Source of the DNA: Adiantum capillus-veneris
Lineage: Eukaryota; Streptophyta; Polypodiopsida; Polypodiales; Pteridaceae
DNA length: 64,000 nt
NCBI GenBank assembly: GCA_014529385.2
Contig: CM043944.1
Coordinates: forward strand, 77,025,884-77,089,883
Direction of reading: 5' to 3'
Shown here: in pieces, positions 20,735 to 31,646 of the stretch
How the letters are laid out: the number at the start of each line of letters is the position of its first letter
How positions within the stretch are numbered: position 1 is the stretch's first letter
Translations under genes and position numbers: made by a program
The notes under the pieces: model-generated
The model's input: the letters and a program-made list of their open reading frames with translations, nothing else
The model's database searches: none
What the model was told of the DNA's origin: nothing

Positions 20735-21157
20735 GAGTCGGGGAACACCATATCCTTGCGATAAAGGGAATCAAGAGGAATTAGAATTGTCTAATTTCCT
20801 AAATGGATCCCAAGATGTTTTCATTGATGACATCCCTAGTGAGCTACCTCTAAAATGAGGGATGATGACCATGCAATTGAGCTCCTACCAGGAAGATGAC
20901 TGCCTAACAAGCCTCCTTATCGAGTTTCACAAGCTCAACAAGAGGAGATCATGATGCAAGTGCATGAATTGGTGGAAAAAGGGATGGTGAGGTCTAGCTC
21001 CTCTCCATTTTGTTCACCATTACTTTTAGTGCAAAAGAAAGACGACAGATGTCACATGTGTGTCGACTATAGATCACTAAATAAGATCACTATTAAAAAT
21101 AGATTTCCTGTGCCGCGAGTAGAAGATCTTTCTGATAAGTTACAAGTTTTGGCCTGA
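20735..21157 (+). pseudogene. Protease-RT linker and RT N-terminus, element I
   Basis: After the copia insertion the element I sequence resumes. The open part (20951-21157) encodes LVEKGMVRSSSSPFCSPLLLV then CHMCVDYRSLNKITIKNRFP and VEDLSDKL, the first RT blocks of a chromovirus. The following catalytic part is missing: the chain jumps near 21160 to GLTNSPDTF-like sequence, an internal deletion. Confidence 0.75.
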
Positions 21158-21964
21158 CAAATTCTCCAGACACATTCAAACTCATGATCGACAAAAATCT
21201 TCAGGCCATTCAAATTCTCTTGAGGAGTACAAGCGACACCTCCAAGTAATCTTTCAAGTTGTGTGAGAGAATAAGCTTGTCATTAATCAAAAGAAAAGTG
21301 ATTTTTTTCTACAAGAGATTCAATATTTAGGTCACATTATCTCTAAAGATGGCACCCATATGGATCCAACAAAGTTAGAGATAATAAAAGGATGGCCTAA
21401 TCCAAGGAATCTACAGGAGGTACGAAGCTTCATAGGTGTGTGTGCATACTATAGATGCTTCATTAAACAAATTCCCGCTAATAGTAGGTCTATTACATGA
21501 CTTAACAAAAAAGGAACGTTAAGTATTCATGGACTGCAAAAGTGCAAGAAGCTTGAGGAGAAGCTTATCTCTCAATGTGTGCTCACAATATTAGATTTCT
21601 CAACAAAATTTGAGGTCCAATGTGATGCTTGTGGTGATTGCCTTCGAGCTATTTTGCTTCAAGAAGGGCATGCCATAGCATATGAGAGTCAAAGACTCGA
21701 CTTCGATAAGTGAGTATTGGGCAAATACGAAAAAGAGCTACTAGCTATTCTATATGCCCTAAACACGTGGAAACACTATCTCTTGGAGACTCCATTCATC
21801 CTACAAATGGATCACAAAGCCTCAAGAACTTCATGATGCAAACCAAGCTCTCTGACAAAAAAATGAGGTGGGCAAATTTTCTTTTGCAATTTAAATTTCA
21901 TATTGCTCTCATTGCTGGCAAGCACAATCAAGTGGTCGATGCACTTTCACAAAAACCAAGGTAA
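21158..21964 (+). pseudogene. RT C-terminus and RNase H of element I
   Basis: Frames switch several times. Readable blocks: FLQEIQYLGHIISKDGTHMD, GWPNPRNLQEVRSFIGVCAYYR, FEVQCDACGDCLRAILLQEGH and, near 21890-21960, FLLQFKFHIALIAGKHNQVVDALS. These are RT thumb, connection and RNase H of a gypsy element. The YxDD region is deleted between about 21160 and 21230. Confidence 0.75.
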
Positions 21965-21966
21965 AT

Positions 21967-22137
21967 GTGGTGTCTGTAGCAACTCACAATGATCTATCTT
22001 TTATGATAGATGAATATGCTATTCATCGAGACTTTAAGTACGTAACTACAGCCTTTGCAATAGGGAAGAAAAAAGAACTATTCACCTTGAAGGATGGTTA
22101 TCTTCCAAACGGAAATAGGCTATGTGTTAATCACCCA
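21967..22137 (+). pseudogene. Integrase linker of element I, truncated
   Basis: VSVATHNDLSFMIDEYA matches the same region of element J (minus, 52047-52334: VSIATHNDLSSMIDEYA). The similarity stops near 22137, at a junction with the RPA-like gene where a 17-bp direct repeat occurs. Confidence 0.65.
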
Positions 22138-22184
22138 TACAATAAGAAAGTCATATATGAATCCCATACAATAAGAAAGCTTAC

Positions 22185-22849
22185 CGTTTCTCTATCAACA
22201 TGGGCAAGACCATCAACAACAATAAGTCTAGTGCCACTACTGCCATCACTTTTGGCCATGTTCTCCACCTTGACAACAACAAAAGCTACAGTAGGCACAC
22301 CATCTTTAATTGTAGAAGTCCATGTTGCAACAAGATGTTTTATCTTATGCTCGAGAAATAGAGTAAGAACAAAGTCGAAGGAAGGAGACTTCACAATAGA
22401 TGTAGTTGCATCAGCATAGAGAGCAAGCTCACAAGTGCCTCCATCATTAGGATTCTTCTTCCTTACAACAGGCCCCTCAATACGTAAAAAATCATCAACC
22501 ACAAATGTGTTGACAAACTGTTCTATGTAATTTTCTGCGACAACAAAAGTGATGGTATGATTTGCAACCTTGTCCACAAGATCAGCCTTCAAAAATCTGC
22601 TATAGTTCGCAATTTGAATTTTATATGTGCCATACTTTGCAAGCACCTTTCCAACAAAGACGAAACGATAGTTTATAGTACCTGAAAGTTCATACATAAG
22701 AAGCTCATGCGTAGATTGACTCAATGTCAATTGAGAACCAAAGGAATCAACTATTGGTCTTGGCTCTTCTTTAATAGATGGTAATCCCAACGAACGTTTC
22801 ACACCGCCAAAAGGAGTGCCAATACCAGAAGAGCTAAGCGTTGTACGTC
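22185..22849 (-). pseudogene. RPA-like OB-fold exon
   Basis: A 665-bp exon bounded by splice-like signals: acceptor CATAG|GAC (minus, at 22850) and donor ACG|GTAAGC (at 22184). It encodes FVFVGKVLAKYGTYKIQIAN, NHTITFVVAENYIEQFVNTF, DDFLRIEGPVVRKKN, then SFDFV and a second strand-rich block (TVAFVVVKVENM...LIVVDGLAHVDRETV). This resembles two OB folds of the large RPA subunit, which binds single-stranded DNA. Helitrons of plants can carry RPA-like genes, so a Helitron origin is possible. The gene is cut by element I sequence at 22137. Family assignment is from motif impression only. Confidence 0.5.
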
Positions 22850-22926
22850 CTATGACACATTGCACATGATAATATTATTAACAATAACACATTTATAAAG
22901 CCACAGAAACGGTAAACAAAGCTAAC
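22850..22926 (-). other. 77-bp intron of the RPA-like gene
   Basis: Minus strand begins GTTAGC and ends CATAG. Joining 22927 to 22849 keeps the reading frame (SARG then RTTLSS, with codon G|GA split). The interval is AT-rich, as plant introns are. Confidence 0.6.
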
Positions 22927-23331
22927 CTCTAGCTGAAGCCATCCCTCTTGCAATACTAAGGGCCTTCTCAACAGATTTTGGAGAAGTTTTCTTCAATTTG
23001 GCTTTGGGACTAAGCTTTTTACATGGTGAGTTTAGAGAATACAGTAAACTACTTGATGATCCAAGCCCCCCACTTTTTGACACAACTTCATGCAAGTTTT
23101 CGGTGCTACGAGCTACACAGAAACGGTAAACAAAGCTAACCTCTAGCTGAAGCCATCCCTCTTGCAATACTAAGGGCCTTCTCAACAGATTTTGGAGAAG
23201 TTTTCTTCAATTTGGCTTTGGGACTAAGCTTTTTACATGGTGAGTTTGGAGAATACAGTAAACTACTTGATGATCCAAGCCCCCCACTTTTTGACACAAC
23301 TTCATGCAAGTTTTCGGTGCTACGAGCTACA
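22902..23331 (-). repeat. 214-bp tandem duplication containing an exon
   Basis: Two near-identical copies begin cacagaaacggtaaac at 22902 and 23116. By eye one base differs (tttagagaat versus tttggagaat). Each copy holds the exon encoding STENLHEVVSKSGGLG to SIARGMASARG, with acceptor TGTAG and donor AGAG|GTTAGC. Between the two exon copies only 28 bp are left, too short for a normal intron. Confidence 0.85.
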
Positions 23332-23444
23332 CTTAAAGTTTTGAAGTAGTCATTGCTTGAATTTGTTGTAAAAGCATCTATAATCAAGAGAAAATTCAAG
23401 ACAAATTCCAAGATAAGCAAGACAACAAGTCTCCTAGACAACAA
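22927..23444 (-). pseudogene. Upstream exon(s) of the RPA-like gene, duplicated
   Basis: The sequence encodes a Ser/Lys-rich, probably disordered segment (LHEVVSKSGGLGSSSSLLYS, KKLSPKAKLKKTSP) in two tandem copies, preceded in one frame by a hydrophobic run (LVVLLILEFVLNFLLIIDAF) that may be intron. Because the repeat length (214) is not a multiple of 3 and the space between copies is tiny, only one copy can be used in a normal transcript. Confidence 0.4.
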
Positions 23445-24500
23445 AAGAGGAAACGAAATGAAGAGGTTTGTTACAATTCACGTTCGAATCCATAAGATTC
23501 AGAGATAAAGAGTACCACGATCACTTTGATAAAAGTGATAGTATATATAGTTTAGAAGAATGTACTAAAGATGGAGTACAAACTTAGTACGAGTAAATCT
23601 CAAATTTGGGAAGCTTCTGCAACGTGATGCTTCTTTACATATCTCTAACGTTTTATATACTTACAACTCAAAGAGTGAAACTTGATGCATAATCTTGAGA
23701 AATTCAAGATAGATACTTTCAAAGTTTCACTCAATGTTTGATAGTAAATGAAAATATTCTATCACTGTATGCTATTGAGTGACAACCTCTACTACATAGA
23801 GGGAGAAAGAGAGAAGGCTTCTTTTTTCATTTACACTACCTCGACTTTTGTGAGAATAATAAAGAGCTACAAACAGAGAGAATAAGGGAAAACTCAACTA
23901 TAATTAGAGAAAGGAGAGACGAGAAGGAGAGGTGCAAGGCTGCAAATGCAATGAGAGAGACAACCAAAAGGTAAATTCGGAGTAAATAAGAAAGAGAAAC
24001 TTATCACTTGATACCTTTATGAAGATTTGGGTAGATTTTATCTAGATCCACACATCAAAACATATTCTTTCCCATTCTTATATTTACAATAGAAACAATG
24101 AATGATTGTGAGCATTCCATATAGCAAGAACTCAAAGTAAAATCATTTTTCTTTTTCTTTCTTACATTTAAGAAATAAGCCACGGAGGCATAAATTTCCA
24201 ATATGGCTTGTTCACACTTAAACCACATGCTCAGTGAGTCCAAATAATCCTTCAATACGATTATATCATGGACCGAAGTTGCATCATAGAATGTGGAACT
24301 ATCCGCCTTAAATGTAGCACATCTTAAGACTCAATAAGCAAAATAAACTTCTTATAATAGATTAAAGCACAAACTTATTAACAAAATAGTAAAGCTTGGA
24401 GACATAATTAAACTCCAGAATCATTACATAATCAACTCCATCCACACCATAACATTTGAGCCTAGTAGCTTCAAAGTATTCCCTCAGAAAATAACTTAAG
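23445..24500. other. AT-rich region upstream of the RPA-like gene
   Basis: About 1 kb without recognisable coding motifs. A 66-codon minus frame (24055-24255: LDSLSMWFKCEQAILEIYAS) could be an exon but matches nothing I know. It may contain introns or promoter of the RPA-like gene. Confidence 0.4.
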
Positions 24501-24841
24501 AAGAACTCCACCTACAACGCTAGCCAGTATACTGCATCCCGATTCCATCCATGGCTGCGTACCCTGCACAAGACATCAAGGATTAGAAGGACAGTAGCAA
24601 AACATAGATCCAAGAAAAGACGACTCTTAAATGCATACCAAATAGGTTGACAGGTAGAGACGCCGACTGCTTGCCAAGAGTTTCGACACACAGCAAGACC
24701 AAGTCCGCATAGCAGGTCAAAATCCGCCATAGACCGACAGGCGGGACGACAGAGCAGAGAGTACATCACCGCAGGAGAGCTGCACAACAACAAAGACGGC
24801 CCGATCCACCACAGAGATCGACGGAGAGGACGACAATGCAA

Positions 24842-25129
24842 CAGGACAACACCGAGGACTGGAGCATCACAACAGATGAGCGTCCAAGATCTGCTACAGA
24901 TCGGCGAAGGGGACTTCTAAATAGAGCAGCACAATCCCGATGTACAGAGCAACACGGCACCAAGGCACGACCAAGATCAACGCAGCAGGACACGACCGAG
25001 GACAGGAGCAGCAAACCAGATGAGCCTGCAAGATCCGCTACAGATCGGCGAAGGGGACATCTAAACAAAGCAACACAACCCCAAGATACAAAGAAACACA
25101 GCACCAAGGTACGACCCAAATCCACCATG
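24842..25129. repeat. 144-bp tandem repeat, GC-rich
   Basis: Two degenerate copies begin caggaca at 24842 and 24986; both hold gctacagatcggcgaagggg and gcaccaagg(c/t)acgacc. The period of 144 equals 48 codons, so both strands can keep open frames across copies (minus 24766-25197 is open for 143 codons; plus 24836-25243 for 135). A partial earlier copy may exist near 24700-24840. Either a coding repeat or a satellite-like array. Confidence 0.7.
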
Positions 25130-25199
25130 GACCAGCGAACGACGACCAGGAGACAACACCACGCAAACCCCAACATCGTACCCGCAAAGAAGAACAATA

Positions 25200-25570
25200 G
25201 AGCACAAGCGCGGCCCAGATCCGGCGGCCCATATCCGCCATAGATCGGCTAGCAGGACAACAAAACAGAGCACTACAAGACCGCACAGAGGCACGCCACG
25301 CACAATGTCGAAAAAGGTCCAGCAACGCCATAGACCGGCGAGTGGAACCACGTAACCTACACGCTACCCATCCTTCAACAAACACATGGCGAAAGCAGGA
25401 CAGTAGAGCACAAGCGCGGCCTAGAACCGCCGCAGATCGACGAGTAAGACGACAAAACAGAGCAACACAAGACCGCACAGAGGCAGGCCATGCACATCAC
25501 CGAAACAGGTCCAAGAAACGCCATAGACCGGCGGCTTGAACCACGTAACCTACACGCTACCCACTGCCAC
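25200..25570. repeat. 207-bp tandem repeat, GC-rich
   Basis: Two copies begin gagcacaagcgcggcc at 25200 and 25407 and share aagaccgcacagaggca and aaccacgtaacctacacgct. The period, 207, is 69 codons. It lies upstream of the RPA-like gene in that gene's orientation; a telo-box-like AAACCCTA (minus) follows at 25591-25598. Confidence 0.75.
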
Positions 25571-26040
25571 TCTCCAACACAAAGGCTTGCTAGGGTTTCA
25601 TTAGTCCTATAGCCAATGAGAGCGTCCTCCACGGAGCTCAAGGAGTCTCCACTCCAATAGAGAGAAGAATGAAAGAGCTCCACTGATTATATGGTGTCTC
25701 ACCCCCATGTAAGCCTTCCAGCTTGCAACAACTAGTCTTGACTAGACACCTAACCCTTCATCTCGAGAACCACTCAAAAGACACCCAATCCAGTGAACCC
25801 ATCCTCTCAAGAACCACTCAAAAACATATAGACTATTTTTTTAAAAATTTTTATTTTTAAAATACATGTGACATTTTTCACTAAGAAAAAGGGAACACAT
25901 CACTATGGTCTTAGCCCTTTGGGCAGGCCAAAAAATTATAGCAGGTGAGCTCTTAATTGTGCTAATATTCATAGTCCAAAGTGGTGGAGGTCGTATAAAT
26001 TTTTAACTGCGGAGGTGGTGGCTGCCTCGCGTGAGAACAC
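25571..26040. other. Region without recognised gene
   Basis: It contains an A/T run near 25846-25865 and a direct repeat of aaccactcaaaa. No coding motif, tRNA or repeat family is recognised. Confidence 0.4.
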
Positions 26041-27033
26041 ACAATGAACTGTTTTCATGTTCAGCTTCCGCCAGTAGCTCCTGATGATCCTTTCCTTCAA
26101 CAAAAAAGAGTATGCACCTCTATTCCTTATTACTACTTCTTCTTCTCCTCCTCTTCTTTGTTCCGGGAAAGAAAAGAGGTGTGTTTATACCTTGATGCAG
26201 GACATCTTAGCTCAGAAGGCGCTCACTCTTCATTTCTTAGTGCCAGCAAATGAAAGCAGAGACTGTGAACTTCATCTGAATGCCATGCTTAAAGCTGCTA
26301 GAGTACTAAACTTAAATGAGGTACAATGAAGCTATTTTCCTTAGTAAGCCATTTCACATGCATAGAGGTCAGCAGGTTTATTTATCTTCTTGTAATTTCT
26401 CAAGGCTATGACTCATGTATTTGTAGATGACACTCCCATGCCCAAATCATTCAAATGTTTATGGTAAAGATTACTTCATTGTGGAGGTTTTTTGATTATT
26501 TCGATCAATTTTTCTGTATTTGATCAGTATTTGTACACTTTTATGAATTGTGCTTATGTTGATTGTACATTGTTATATTCTATACACATTCACTGGCAAG
26601 GATGACGTTAAAGGAGCTGTCTGAATTTGCGGTCAGTAACATTTGTGATGGAAATGATGGAGATACAGTCTTATGTGATAACTATCAGGATTTTTTGATT
26701 TGACCTCCCCCAAAGATAAATTTCTGCATCTTCTCCTTTGTATATCCTCACTGTTGTACCTCGACCCTCAAAGGGCCGAAGTTGCATATGGAAATGCATA
26801 TGAATAGCTCCTCTTGTAATTAGAGGTGTATCCACATGAAGCGAGCCTCAAGGTCTGGTGCAACAATTTGTACTCTCCCCTGTAGCTCTTGTCTATATAG
26901 GGCAGCGGGGTGCCATTCCTCCGGAGCCTCAGGAAGTGTTATGTCGCGTTCACTTCCTTTGGAGTGAGTCCCACTGGTAGCCATGCACTTTGACAGTTCT
27001 ATCTTGGGGCTCTCATGTGTCTCTGTGAGTAGT
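26041..27033. other. Possible exon remnant and unassigned sequence
   Basis: A plus frame ending at 26327 reads QKALTLHFLVPANESRDCE then LHLNAMLKAARVLNLNE and is followed by GAG|GTAC, which could be an exon end. I do not recognise the protein. The rest to 27033 is unassigned. Confidence 0.25.
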
Positions 27034-27038
27034 ATGAG

Positions 27039-28683
27039 TGTCATGTGCGCACTTCACTTGCGCTACATGGAAATGCTTCTACTATAGTCTAGCATGAGTC
27101 ATTAGCTTAGGACTGAGCCTGGCACCTTTGTGAGCCTCTAGCAGGTTGTGCATGCCCAGGCCAGTCAATAGGTTGCATACCCTCTCTTGCACAAAACAGT
27201 ATTCAGCATGTAGGCCTTTTGACTGCGTGAACCACCTCTTACTTGGGTCACTTAATTAATAAGTGACTTCAGCAATGTAAATGAATCGTGGGGGGTTGCC
27301 TTTTGTCTACTCGACCCAGCATTTGGTGGATATAAAGAGCAGCCCATGGCCAGCGTTTCCAGCGGGAAGCAGAAAGAGGACAAGTCCAGCGTTTCCTCTC
27401 AATTTTCCTCAGCATTTTTCAGCCAGGTTGATCAGTGTTTTTAGTCAGGTTGATCAACATCATCAGCCAGAACAGCCAACGATCTCAGCCCCTTGGTCGC
27501 CAACAGTTTTCAGCCCTAGCCTCCTCGTGGTAGCAGTTCCCTTGCCATCGACACAGTTAGCAGTTCGGCATTCATCCATAGCAGACAGGATCCCTAACCT
27601 CTTTTGCATTCGCATCTGCATGTAGCATGCATCCACTTCCTTCGACAAGAAACCCTTGGAAATACCTCCGAGCACCCTCAACTTTCAGCTTCACCCGCAA
27701 TGTTTTCACGACAAGACTATTCGAGTGGTCGTACTTGCTCGCAAGGTAGAGTCAGCAGGGAGGCTGGTATTCTGCGATAGTAGTAAGGCTACCTAGGTCC
27801 TAGCAACTCATATGGTAGGTGTTGACATCGCACCAAATCTACATCCGTAGTACCCACCCGTTTGGAGGAATCTTCATTGGTTATGCATCCACAGGCATCA
27901 GAAGCAGTCAATATCAGCAGTACAGAGATAGAAGTTCAGCAGTTGTGTCTCACCTTTAACAGGGGGGGATGTCACGTGCGCACTTCACTCAGTAGGTTGC
28001 ATAACCTCTCTTGCACAAAACGGTATTCAGCATGTAGGCCTTTTGACCGCGTGAACCACTTCTTACTTGGGTCACTTAATTAATAAGTGACTTTAGCAAT
28101 TCAAATGAATCGTGGGGACTGCCTTTTGTCTGCTCGACCCAGCATTTGGTGGATATAAAGGGCAGCCAGAAAGAGGACAAGTCCAGCGTTTCCTCTCAAT
28201 TCTCCTCAGCGTTTTTTTAGCCAGGTTGATCAGCATCATCAACCAGAACAGCCAACGATCTCAGCCCCTCGGTCGCCAGCAGTTTTCAGCCCTAGCCTCG
28301 TCGTGGTAGCAGTTCCCTTGCCATCGACACAATTAGCAGTTTGGCATTCAGCCATAGCCTCGTTGTCGACGCCGTCATCGTCACCGTTGCCAACACAGTA
28401 ACTAGTACCAGTACCCAGCATCAGTACCCATTAGCATCAACATCTCAACATTTAGTCATTGTATTAGCATTGTGCAAGAATAAAGAAAGTACTTGCTCTA
28501 GCAACAGAGCAAGGGGGCCCTTGAGTTGGGACCCAACATCCCTATGTCGTCTCTTTTCTCTTTCTTGTCTCTCTCTTTCTTTCCATTCAGTTCCGTTCCT
28601 TCAAGTGAAGTAAAGCGTCCCTTGTGTTTGTGCGGAGTACTTGATCCGAGCTAAATCCATAAACACTTCCGCTGCACCTGACA
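27039..28683 (+). mobile_element. Small truncated LTR element (L)
   Basis: Two similar segments in the same orientation, 27039-~27580 and 27970-28683, both start TGTCA(T/C)GTGCGCACTTCAC and share cttacttgggtcacttaatt and tggtggatataaag. The second ends CTGACA and is preceded by a polypurine run (27959-27969), so it is the 3' LTR (714 bp). The first is a 5' LTR that lost its end. Only ~390 bp of internal sequence is left, with no domain seen. Flanks atgag/ataag (27034-27038, 28684-28688) may be an aged 5-bp duplication. Confidence 0.6.
27970..28683 (+). repeat. 3' LTR of element L
   Basis: The 714-bp segment TGTCACGTG...CCTGACA has a TATA-like tggatataaag at about 28150. Downstream lie motifs ccagcgtttcc and agcgtttttttagcc, related to the motif cluster in the A-family LTRs. 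The LTR ends also resemble those of family A (TGTCACGTG...GCTGCACCTTACA). Confidence 0.6.
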
Positions 28684-29424
28684 ATAAGCCTCTCCCATCC
28701 ATCACCTCATCCAATCTCCTTGGGTGTGTCCATAATGACCCATTGCAGTTCCACACCGCCATGTGTAGCTCTTTGTGTTGTGTCTCATAGGCCACAAGTC
28801 CCTATTTGACGGCCTTGCCAAGAGAGAGAAAGAGGAGGAACCCTGCGTGACTAGTAGGGCTTCCCCATGGTGCGTTTCGTGCAAGGAAACAGACAAAACT
28901 GGCCAATATATGCTAGGTCAAGGCGATTGTTTGGAAACGCACACAAAACCATAGGCTTCGGATTCCTTTTGGCAAACTTTTTTCGAAACAGCAAAAGTTT
29001 GCGAAACTTTTCCTCTAAGAGCCCCGCCACGCCAAGGGTCTGCAGTGTTTACAGTGCAAGAAGCCAAGGCACCATTAGCTGGCATTTAATAAACCTTTTC
29101 AGCCCCTTCAATGTACAACTGCCTGTGGTAAACTCGGGTCAGTGTTGATTGGATTCCCAGTGGGTAGATGTGCGACAGTTTCACCTGAAAAATGACCTCC
29201 TGGCCAAACTTATTAATAAATCATTTTTATGATTTATTTGTTGGGTTTGGTGGACAGTTTGCTCTACCTAAGCCATAAGAGGCAATCTTCTACCATAGCG
29301 CTAGTCTCAACATCGCAGATCAGCCAGTGTTTTTATTTTCAACCCATTCCGTTGTCGGAATGGGTCAAATCTGTAAGCGCTAGCCTACTCCAGATGCAGT
29401 CCGGTACTTCGGCAGCCCATTGAG
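28684..29424. other. Old LTR body (probable part of G), no gene seen
   Basis: No ORF here carries a recognisable domain. The stretch probably belongs, with 30972-31646, to an old LTR split by the solo LTR at 29425-30971. Confidence 0.35.
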
Positions 29425-30971
29425 TGAAACCGGCCTGTAGGGCGGTAGACTTTGGCTTTCACCCGATAACTTTACTTTAACTTTACGACACAAAGGAACT
29501 TCACGAATAAGCCTGTGACAGGAATTCAACACTTCAAGACAAACCACGGCCTGGCAGCTAGAGCACTACCAGGCAAACAACGACACCTTGTTGGCCTCAA
29601 AGATTGGCGTCCCTTTCGGTAATTCTTTATTCTTATTATACTTGAGAAAAACTTGTAAACTTCTACAAGCTGTCCCACTTTTATCGGGCTGAAATTCCTC
29701 TACTCTAACCCGATTTCGGCAGCATAACCATAGTAGAAGTCTCTACGGACAAAATCCCAAGTAAACATTGACTTTCCACGCACTTTAGAGCACTTTGCAA
29801 AACCTTGTGAGAAATTACAGCATGCTGAAATCTTTGTTTCTGGCTTCCAATTTGCGCCGAAAGACTTGTTCGGTGATTCCCTAGCTTCCCCGAAGCTCTT
29901 GGGACCTGTAGGCATCAAAACTGGCCAAAACTAAAAACCTGCAAAAAATTATAGCAAGCCGTAATTCTCTGTTTTGCGCATCGATATGCGTGCCAATCAC
30001 TTTTCTGGGTAGCCCTCGAGCTCTCGCACCTGTAGGGTCACTTGCCTCTTGAATTAGACGAGATTCCTCGCGGGAAATCTCTCTAAACTGTCTTGTACAA
30101 GCACCCAAGGTCCTCCCCGAGGCTCCCCTGGCGATATCTTCAAGTTTAGGTGCGAAACCCTAAACCTGCAGGAAAACACAGCAGGCTGTAATTTTCTGTT
30201 TCGCATCATTTTGGGCGAAGCGAACACGTCTACGCGTGTCTCAGAGGCTCCGCACACAATGGGACAATTCCCTTTCAAATCGGACAAGTTTTCACGCGAG
30301 AAAACTCGCCATTTTCGCATTCCTTCGCGATAGAACTGTGCATCCCTGAAGATTAGCTAATTCATTTCCTGTACAGAAGGCTCTTGCCTTGGCAAACGCG
30401 CATAAAACCCCCAGAATTGTACATGGTCATTTGAGAAGCCCAACTAGAGGAGCATTACGAAATGTGCAAAGGGGAGAGAGAGATGCACGAGAACAAATTG
30501 TCGTGTTACATAGAGCAAGGGAGAAGGAAAGCTTTCCATTAAAGCTGTGAGCACCTGCACCCACTACTCACACACGCTGTAGCACAATTCTCAAGTCAAA
30601 TCAGCCATCTCTCTTGAAATGGGCGCCCATGCTTCTGGTAGATGCATCTGGAGCCGTCATGTGTCCCTTATGCCTCTTTTGAGTTAATTTCCTAGTACCC
30701 ACTGACTGATAAGTGTAGCGAGAGGCCTAAATGACTTTGAACTGAGCATAGACACCCTTTTACTGCTCGGATTCCAGTGCCGATTGGCTCGACCAACTCG
30801 TGGTCACAGGCCCTTCTCGATTGCAGGTGAAACTCTCGGCCGTCGGCCGTTTCACACTGGTCAAACAATGTCCTACTATTTGCAACTTTAAAAAGAGGGT
30901 CCCAAAATCAAACAAAAATTATCGGAAAGAAACCAACAACTCAAGTTAGCAATTGCCACGTTCTCATGACA
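29425..30971 (-). repeat. Solo LTR related to element E
   Basis: 1547 bp beginning tgaaaccggcctgtagggcgg and ending gccacgttctcatgaca, matching both ends of the E LTRs. tgag flanks both sides (29421-29424, 30972-30975), a possible target duplication. No internal region adjoins, so this is an LTR-LTR recombination product. Confidence 0.7.
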
Positions 30972-31646
30972 TGAGCCTCCCCTCCGCTATTCCCTTACCG
31001 GCATTGAGTGCTCCATTGCTTTCCATCATTGGCATTATCGAGATCAACATTTTCAGCCCTGCTTTATGCGAGAGATCAACTGCATTTTACATTTCAGATC
31101 CGCGTTTTTGCAGCCAGTTTTCAGCCCTTCATTCCTCTCACATCGGGAGCGCAATTCAGCTCCAGAGCTACCCCTTGGTAGCCATCCGCAATCCCACATC
31201 GAGAAGGAACCAAAGGTGCATTAAATCAGCCCCGGAGGTGCCTCGTCTTGAGGAGTTCTAAAGCAAATACCACATCTGCAACGGTGTGGGGGGCCCTTGA
31301 GAGGGTTGGTTGGGACCCCATCTGGTCACTCTCTTCTCTCTCTCTCTCTCTCTCTCCCTCTCTACACATCTCTACGTCTCTTTCTTATTCCCTCTCTTTA
31401 GGGAAAAGTAAAAGGAACCATCATTCAAGCTAAAAGGAATCACTAATGCAAGGAAAGAAAGGAAAGGATTTGTGGAAGTGTAAAACTAAATCTTCACCAT
31501 TGCAATTCCATCGCACCTGACACTCTTCTCCACAAGTGCCTTGTTCTTGTATATGGCATTGCAGGTGTTCTAGATCGGAGTCGAGGTGTCCACCGGATTA
31601 CGAACCAGTTATTGCTTTCATTGCATCGTCCGCTGCCACCTTTGAC
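30972..31646 (+). repeat. 3' part of an old LTR (G)
   Basis: It ends ccgctgccacctttgaca, followed by tggtatgggagcg, which looks like a decayed initiator-Met primer site (TGGTATCAGAGC with two changes). It includes cagccctgctttatg and cgcgtttttgcagcc, motifs shared with the family A LTR transcribed region, and a CT run at 31333-31356. Confidence 0.4.

Larger units (their letters stand above)
11171..22137 (+). mobile_element. Decayed chromovirus-type Ty3/gypsy element I
   Basis: Order on the plus strand: a 2.0-kb 5' LTR, an initiator-Met primer site, gag pieces, a protease remnant (split by the copia element at 15181-20729), RT, RNase H and the start of the integrase. The sequence ends abruptly near 22137; the integrase core, chromodomain and 3' LTR are missing. 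Coding parts and LTR match elements K (45074-46044) and J (50506-52714), so all three are one family. Many frameshifts and internal RT deletions show long inactivity. Confidence 0.85.
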
